Shown here: positions 4,842 to 7,424 of the stretch, piece by piece
Position numbering within the stretch: the stretch's first letter is position 1
Layout: each line of letters starts with the position of its first letter
DNA from: Oscillospiraceae bacterium
Lineage (GTDB): Bacteria; Bacillota; Clostridia; Oscillospirales; Oscillospiraceae
Reading direction: 5' to 3'
Assembly: GCA_031280325.1 (NCBI GenBank)
Contig: JAITGW010000041.1
Coordinates: 1 to 7,424, forward strand
DNA: 7,424 nucleotides
The notes under the pieces: model-generated
What the model saw: the letters and a program-made list of their open reading frames with translations, nothing else
Told to the model about the DNA's origin: nothing
Databases searched by the model: none
Position numbers and translations under genes: made by a program

Positions 4842-4870
4842 ATTGTACACTATCATCCCGCGCATGTCAA
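4842..4870 (-). promoter_or_regulatory. Sigma-A promoter of tRNA-Arg
   Basis: The minus strand has TTGACA (4870-4865), a 17-base spacer and TACAAT (4847-4842). This is a perfect -35 box and a one-mismatch -10 box at ideal spacing. The mature tRNA begins ten bases beyond the -10 box, so the 5' leader is only a few bases. The -35 box lies 37 bases after the yycI stop. Confidence 0.9.
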
Positions 4871-4907
4871 TAAGCTTTTGTCCGCGGGGCAAACGCGACT
4901 GCGGGTA

Positions 4908-5729
4908 TTACCATTCCGCAGGATTGCACTGCGCCGTGGCGGAGTTCATAAACCACACACCGGTATCGGCTTCAACGCGCCAGCCCGGAACAAGTCGTCC
5001 GCCGCCGAATGCGTCCGGCTCCAGCACCCAGCCCGGTGTGACGGATATAATACGTGAAAGCTGCACCGCGCCGCGCCGCACCTCCCCGGCAAGCGTGAGC
5101 AGCGCCGTCGGCAGCTCAACTCCCTCCTCCTCCGCGGATGAAGAAGCCAAAACCGCGGCAAGTCCCCACACTCGGTAAAGCACGCCGTTCTCCGTCTCGA
5201 ACGATACCCGAGCGTTGAATACGGGCAGATCCGCGCAGGCGGTAGTAATGACGACGGTCGTCATATTACCCTCTGAAAAGGTATTGATCTCAAATACGGG
5301 CACGCCCATTTTTTCCATATAACGCGCCGCAACCTTTTCAGCGCCTCCGCCCAGCGGCACACCGTCATCAAACTCCGCGACAAATCCGCCGCGCGCGTTG
5401 AAGTACAGCGAGCCGATGTCGTTATAATACAGCACTACGGCGCCGCCCGGCGGGTTTTCGGCGCAGCGGCTCTCACCGATAATCGCCGCGGCAATACGTC
5501 CCTCCGAGGCGGCGTCGCGCTTTTTTTTCAGCGGTGCGGGCGCGGGGGTATAGTCAAGCTCGCACTCAACCTCAATTCCGGCGGCGAGCAGCGCGTCAAG
5601 CAGCTCTGTGTTGATCCGCCGCCGCTCCTCTCTTGCGGAGACTCCGTTCCACAGCGTTACGGCAAGCAACAAGGCGTTTAGTATCACAAGCGCGCATAGA
5701 ACAATCGTCTTTATTCTCGCTCCGCTCAC
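4908..5729 (-). CDS. yycI: YycI-like regulator of the WalK sensor kinase
   Basis: The protein has 273 residues. It starts with GTG at 5729, overlapping the yycH stop (GTGA), with AGGAGGG about seven bases upstream. One membrane segment (about 7-27, TIVLCALVILNALLLAVTLW) follows a short basic cytoplasmic end, and the rest is outside the cell. The C-terminal part contains VSVTP-like RIISVTPGWVLEP and LVPGWRVEADTGVWFMNSAT, typical of the YycH/YycI fold, where a strand with W-R-V-x-x-D-x-G-V-W/Y leads to N-A/S. In Bacillus, YycI and YycH form a membrane complex with WalK and restrain it; in Staphylococcus they activate it. Sequence similarity is low across this family, so the call rests on topology, the C-terminal motif and position third after walK. 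No terminator separates it from the tRNA promoter. Confidence 0.7.
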   Translation of the reverse strand: MSGARIKTIVLCALVILNALLLAVTLWNGVSAREERRRINTELLDALLAAGIEVECELDYTPAPAPLKKKRDAASEGRIAAAIIGESRCAENPPGGAVVLYYNDIGSLYFNARGGFVAEFDDGVPLGGGAEKVAARYMEKMGVPVFEINTFSEGNMTTVVITTACADLPVFNARVSFETENGVLYRVWGLAAVLASSSAEEEGVELPTALLTLAGEVRRGAVQLSRIISVTPGWVLEPDAFGGGRLVPGWRVEADTGVWFMNSATAQCNPAEW

Positions 5730-6937
5730 GTCAGCGCCCTCCTGTCATACCAAAACGGGCGCAGCGTCTCTCCGCCGGAATAGCCCAGCGCGGCATCATC
5801 GGAAACTGCCGCGGCCTGAAGCGCCGGAAGCAGCGTCAGTCTCTCTTCTATCGCATCAAATGACGATATTTTCAGCTCCGCCGAAACGAGCCGCCCGCCG
5901 GAAAAGGTCACGGTGAAGGCGTTCCCACCGAGAAACACCCTGCCCCCGGACAAATAATAATCGAACGTTACGGTAATGCCGCCGTCCTGCGAGTCAACGC
6001 CGGAGAGAGATACCCGCGCGTCTCCGGCATTGCGAATCAGCGGGGCAAGAAAGGTCTGCGCGCACTCCGCCGCGGATAGCCCGGTGCCGGCAAAAATTTC
6101 ATACGGCTCACAAAAGCTTACGGACACATCGCCGGCGCGCGTGACGGTCACGGTCTTTGACGCCGCAACAAACACACGCTCACCATCCACACCGTAATAT
6201 CCGGGTATGAGCTTCATGGATATTCCAAGTCCGCCGAGTATCTTCTCGAGCACAGCCTCGTCCTCCAGCGGGTTTTTCGCTGTATAGACAGGGAACCGCG
6301 CCGACACGAGCATCACATACGGCGAGGCGATATCTCGCGACTCTTCAAACGCGAAGCTGACGGATTCGTATTCTCCCGATATGCCTTGCCCTTCCAAAAC
6401 GCCCTCAATCGGAGCGGAATAAAAGCTCTCGCCGCACTGAAGATACAGGCGCTCCTCAGCGGCGCTCAAGCACAGGCGGCAAAGACTGCGCTCTCCGCTC
6501 TCTCCGGGGCGCGCCCCAAGCCACGCGCGTATCGTGTCGAGCGTGGCAGACTGCGAATATTCATAGTATATTCCCTCTTCTTGCAATGCATTCCGCCACG
6601 CCTCTTCCGTCGTCTCGACAAAGCTCCCGACCGAGGACAGCGCCTCCGACATAAAGCCCGCGGTTCTGTCGTACAGTGCGTCCGCCGCCGCAAAATCCCA
6701 GGCGGCGCAGAGGCGCGCGCCCTCAGCATTTGTGACGGCAATCACGCATGGACGCGCGCCCTCCGCAAGCTCCGGCACTGCGCTTGTGCCGACATATGAG
6801 CCGCTTTCGGAGCGCATTGCAGCCCAAAGCTGCGCAAAAACGCCAAGTTTAAGCGCCAGAAACAGCGCCAGAGCGCTCAGCAGGATAATTCCCGCTGTCT
6901 TTATATGCTCCCGCGCGGCTTTTGACAAGCGCTTCAT
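5726..6937 (-). CDS. yycH: YycH-like regulator of the WalK sensor kinase
   Basis: The protein has 403 residues and starts with ATG at 6937. GGAGG lies seven bases upstream, and the start overlaps the walK stop (ATGA). A basic N-terminus is followed by one membrane segment (about 14-36, TAGIILLSALALFLALKLG), and then a large extracellular part without cysteine-based lipidation. Its length and topology fit YycH (about 400-450 residues). The C-terminal half has repeated beta-rich segments such as VTVTFDYYLSGGRVFLGGNA and ends ALGYSGGETLRPFWYDRR, where the W/Y motif recalls the end of the YycH fold. In relatives it binds WalK and YycI at the membrane and adjusts cell-wall homeostasis signalling. 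Identification depends strongly on the kinase upstream and the YycI-like gene downstream; the sequence itself is divergent. Confidence 0.7.
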   Translation of the reverse strand: MKRLSKAAREHIKTAGIILLSALALFLALKLGVFAQLWAAMRSESGSYVGTSAVPELAEGARPCVIAVTNAEGARLCAAWDFAAADALYDRTAGFMSEALSSVGSFVETTEEAWRNALQEEGIYYEYSQSATLDTIRAWLGARPGESGERSLCRLCLSAAEERLYLQCGESFYSAPIEGVLEGQGISGEYESVSFAFEESRDIASPYVMLVSARFPVYTAKNPLEDEAVLEKILGGLGISMKLIPGYYGVDGERVFVAASKTVTVTRAGDVSVSFCEPYEIFAGTGLSAAECAQTFLAPLIRNAGDARVSLSGVDSQDGGITVTFDYYLSGGRVFLGGNAFTVTFSGGRLVSAELKISSFDAIEERLTLLPALQAAAVSDDAALGYSGGETLRPFWYDRRALT

Positions 6938-7424
6938 CGCGTATCCTCCACGCTCTCTCCGGTATACAGCGGCAAATAGACTGTGAATACGGAGCCATAG
7001 CCCCGCATACTCTCAAGCTCGATGCGACCGCCGTGCATTTTTACAATTTCAGCGGCGATGCTAAGCCCCAGCCCTGTGCCGCCCGCCTCGCGGCTTCGGG
7101 CCTTTTCAACGCGATAAAAACGCTCGAACACATGCGGAATGTCGCTTTCCGGTATGCCGATTCCCGTGTCTGCGATTCTTGCCCACGCAAATCCGTCCTT
7201 CGCGCCGCTTGAAACGGTGATTCTCCCGCCGGCTTGAGTGTACTTCACGGCATTTGTGATGATGTTCATGAGCACCTGCTCAATTCTGGCTCTGTCTCCG
7301 AGAATATCCGGAGCGTTGTCGCCAAGACTTAGCGTGAGGGTCTGCCCGCGCTGCGCCGCCGTGAGCGCGACCGCCGTGGCAACAGCTTTTATACTGTCGT
7401 TAAGCGAAAAACGCTCCGTCAAAA
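6934..7424 (-). CDS. walK: Sensor histidine kinase WalK (partial, C-terminal ATPase part)
   Basis: The gene enters from beyond the right edge, so the sensor, HAMP and PAS regions and the phosphorylated histidine are not visible. The 162 visible residues form the ATP-binding domain. They carry the N box around QVLMNIITNAVKYT (Asn58 of the visible part), the G1 box DTGIGIP, the F box HVFERFYRVEKARSRE, and the G2 box GGTGLGLSI, with KMHGGRIELES after it. The spacing and RFYRVxKARSRE are typical of the WalK/PhoR group. PhoR is the alternative by sequence alone. The YycH- and YycI-like genes directly downstream favour WalK, the kinase that phosphorylates WalR to control cell-wall hydrolases. The stop overlaps the yycH start by four bases. 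Confidence 0.8.
   Translation of the reverse strand, partial: LTERFSLNDSIKAVATAVALTAAQRGQTLTLSLGDNAPDILGDRARIEQVLMNIITNAVKYTQAGGRITVSSGAKDGFAWARIADTGIGIPESDIPHVFERFYRVEKARSREAGGTGLGLSIAAEIVKMHGGRIELESMRGYGSVFTVYLPLYTGESVEDTR

Noticed and set aside
5608..6799. Long plus-strand open frames opposite yycH and yycI
   Set aside because: They are Arg/Ser/Ala/Pro-rich mirror readings of GC-rich genes, without binding sites or recognisable domains.

Overview
The window looks like chromosomal DNA from a Clostridia-type Firmicute. The evidence is a WalK/YycH/YycI gene set, strong AGGAGG-type ribosome binding sites, a tRNA gene that encodes its own CCA end, and Firmicute-type lipoproteins carrying DUF6273. 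The right part (about 4908-7424) is visibly richer in G+C than the left part, so this is probably a moderately high-GC clostridial lineage such as Oscillospirales. That placement is an inference. Every recognisable gene is on the minus strand, so the window is transcribed from high to low coordinates.

Right part (7424 down to 4908): a compact core operon. It holds the 3' part of a WalK-type sensor histidine kinase, then a YycH-like and a YycI-like membrane-anchored extracellular protein. Each junction is a 4-base start/stop overlap with a good ribosome binding site. In known Firmicutes YycH and YycI tune WalK, which controls cell-wall metabolism. Instead of the usual walJ, the next gene is tRNA-Arg(CCU), driven by its own near-consensus promoter (TTGACA, 17 bases, TACAAT).

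Middle (4756 down to 4512): a gene-free spacer of about 245 bases that faces the 3' end of the tRNA. It holds a nearly perfect symmetric terminator, a second hairpin, a tRNA-T-arm-like sequence in opposite orientation, and a textbook terminator that sits only 22 bases before the next start codon.

Left part (4511 down to 1): an accessory region lying on the 3' side of the tRNA, where integrative elements usually insert. It encodes a DNA methyltransferase C-terminal half with a foreign N-terminus and no catalytic (D/N/S)PP(Y/F) motif; an Api92-like head joined in frame to a DUF6273 tail; an intact DUF6273 lipoprotein; a lipoprotein head that runs out of frame into an Smr-like domain; two short remnants, one the head of a DUF2461 protein; a methyltransferase that has lost its SAM-binding N-terminus; and a DUF3781-GNAT fusion. 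A tiny ORF ends the window.

The main observation is this series of head-to-tail gene joints. In about 4.4 kb nearly every gene is a junction of two unrelated pieces, a head without a tail, or a tail without a head, all in one orientation. The simplest reading is an island reduced by repeated deletions. Assembly collapse in a metagenome is the main alternative. I see no integrase, transposase, CRISPR array or recognisable defence system.
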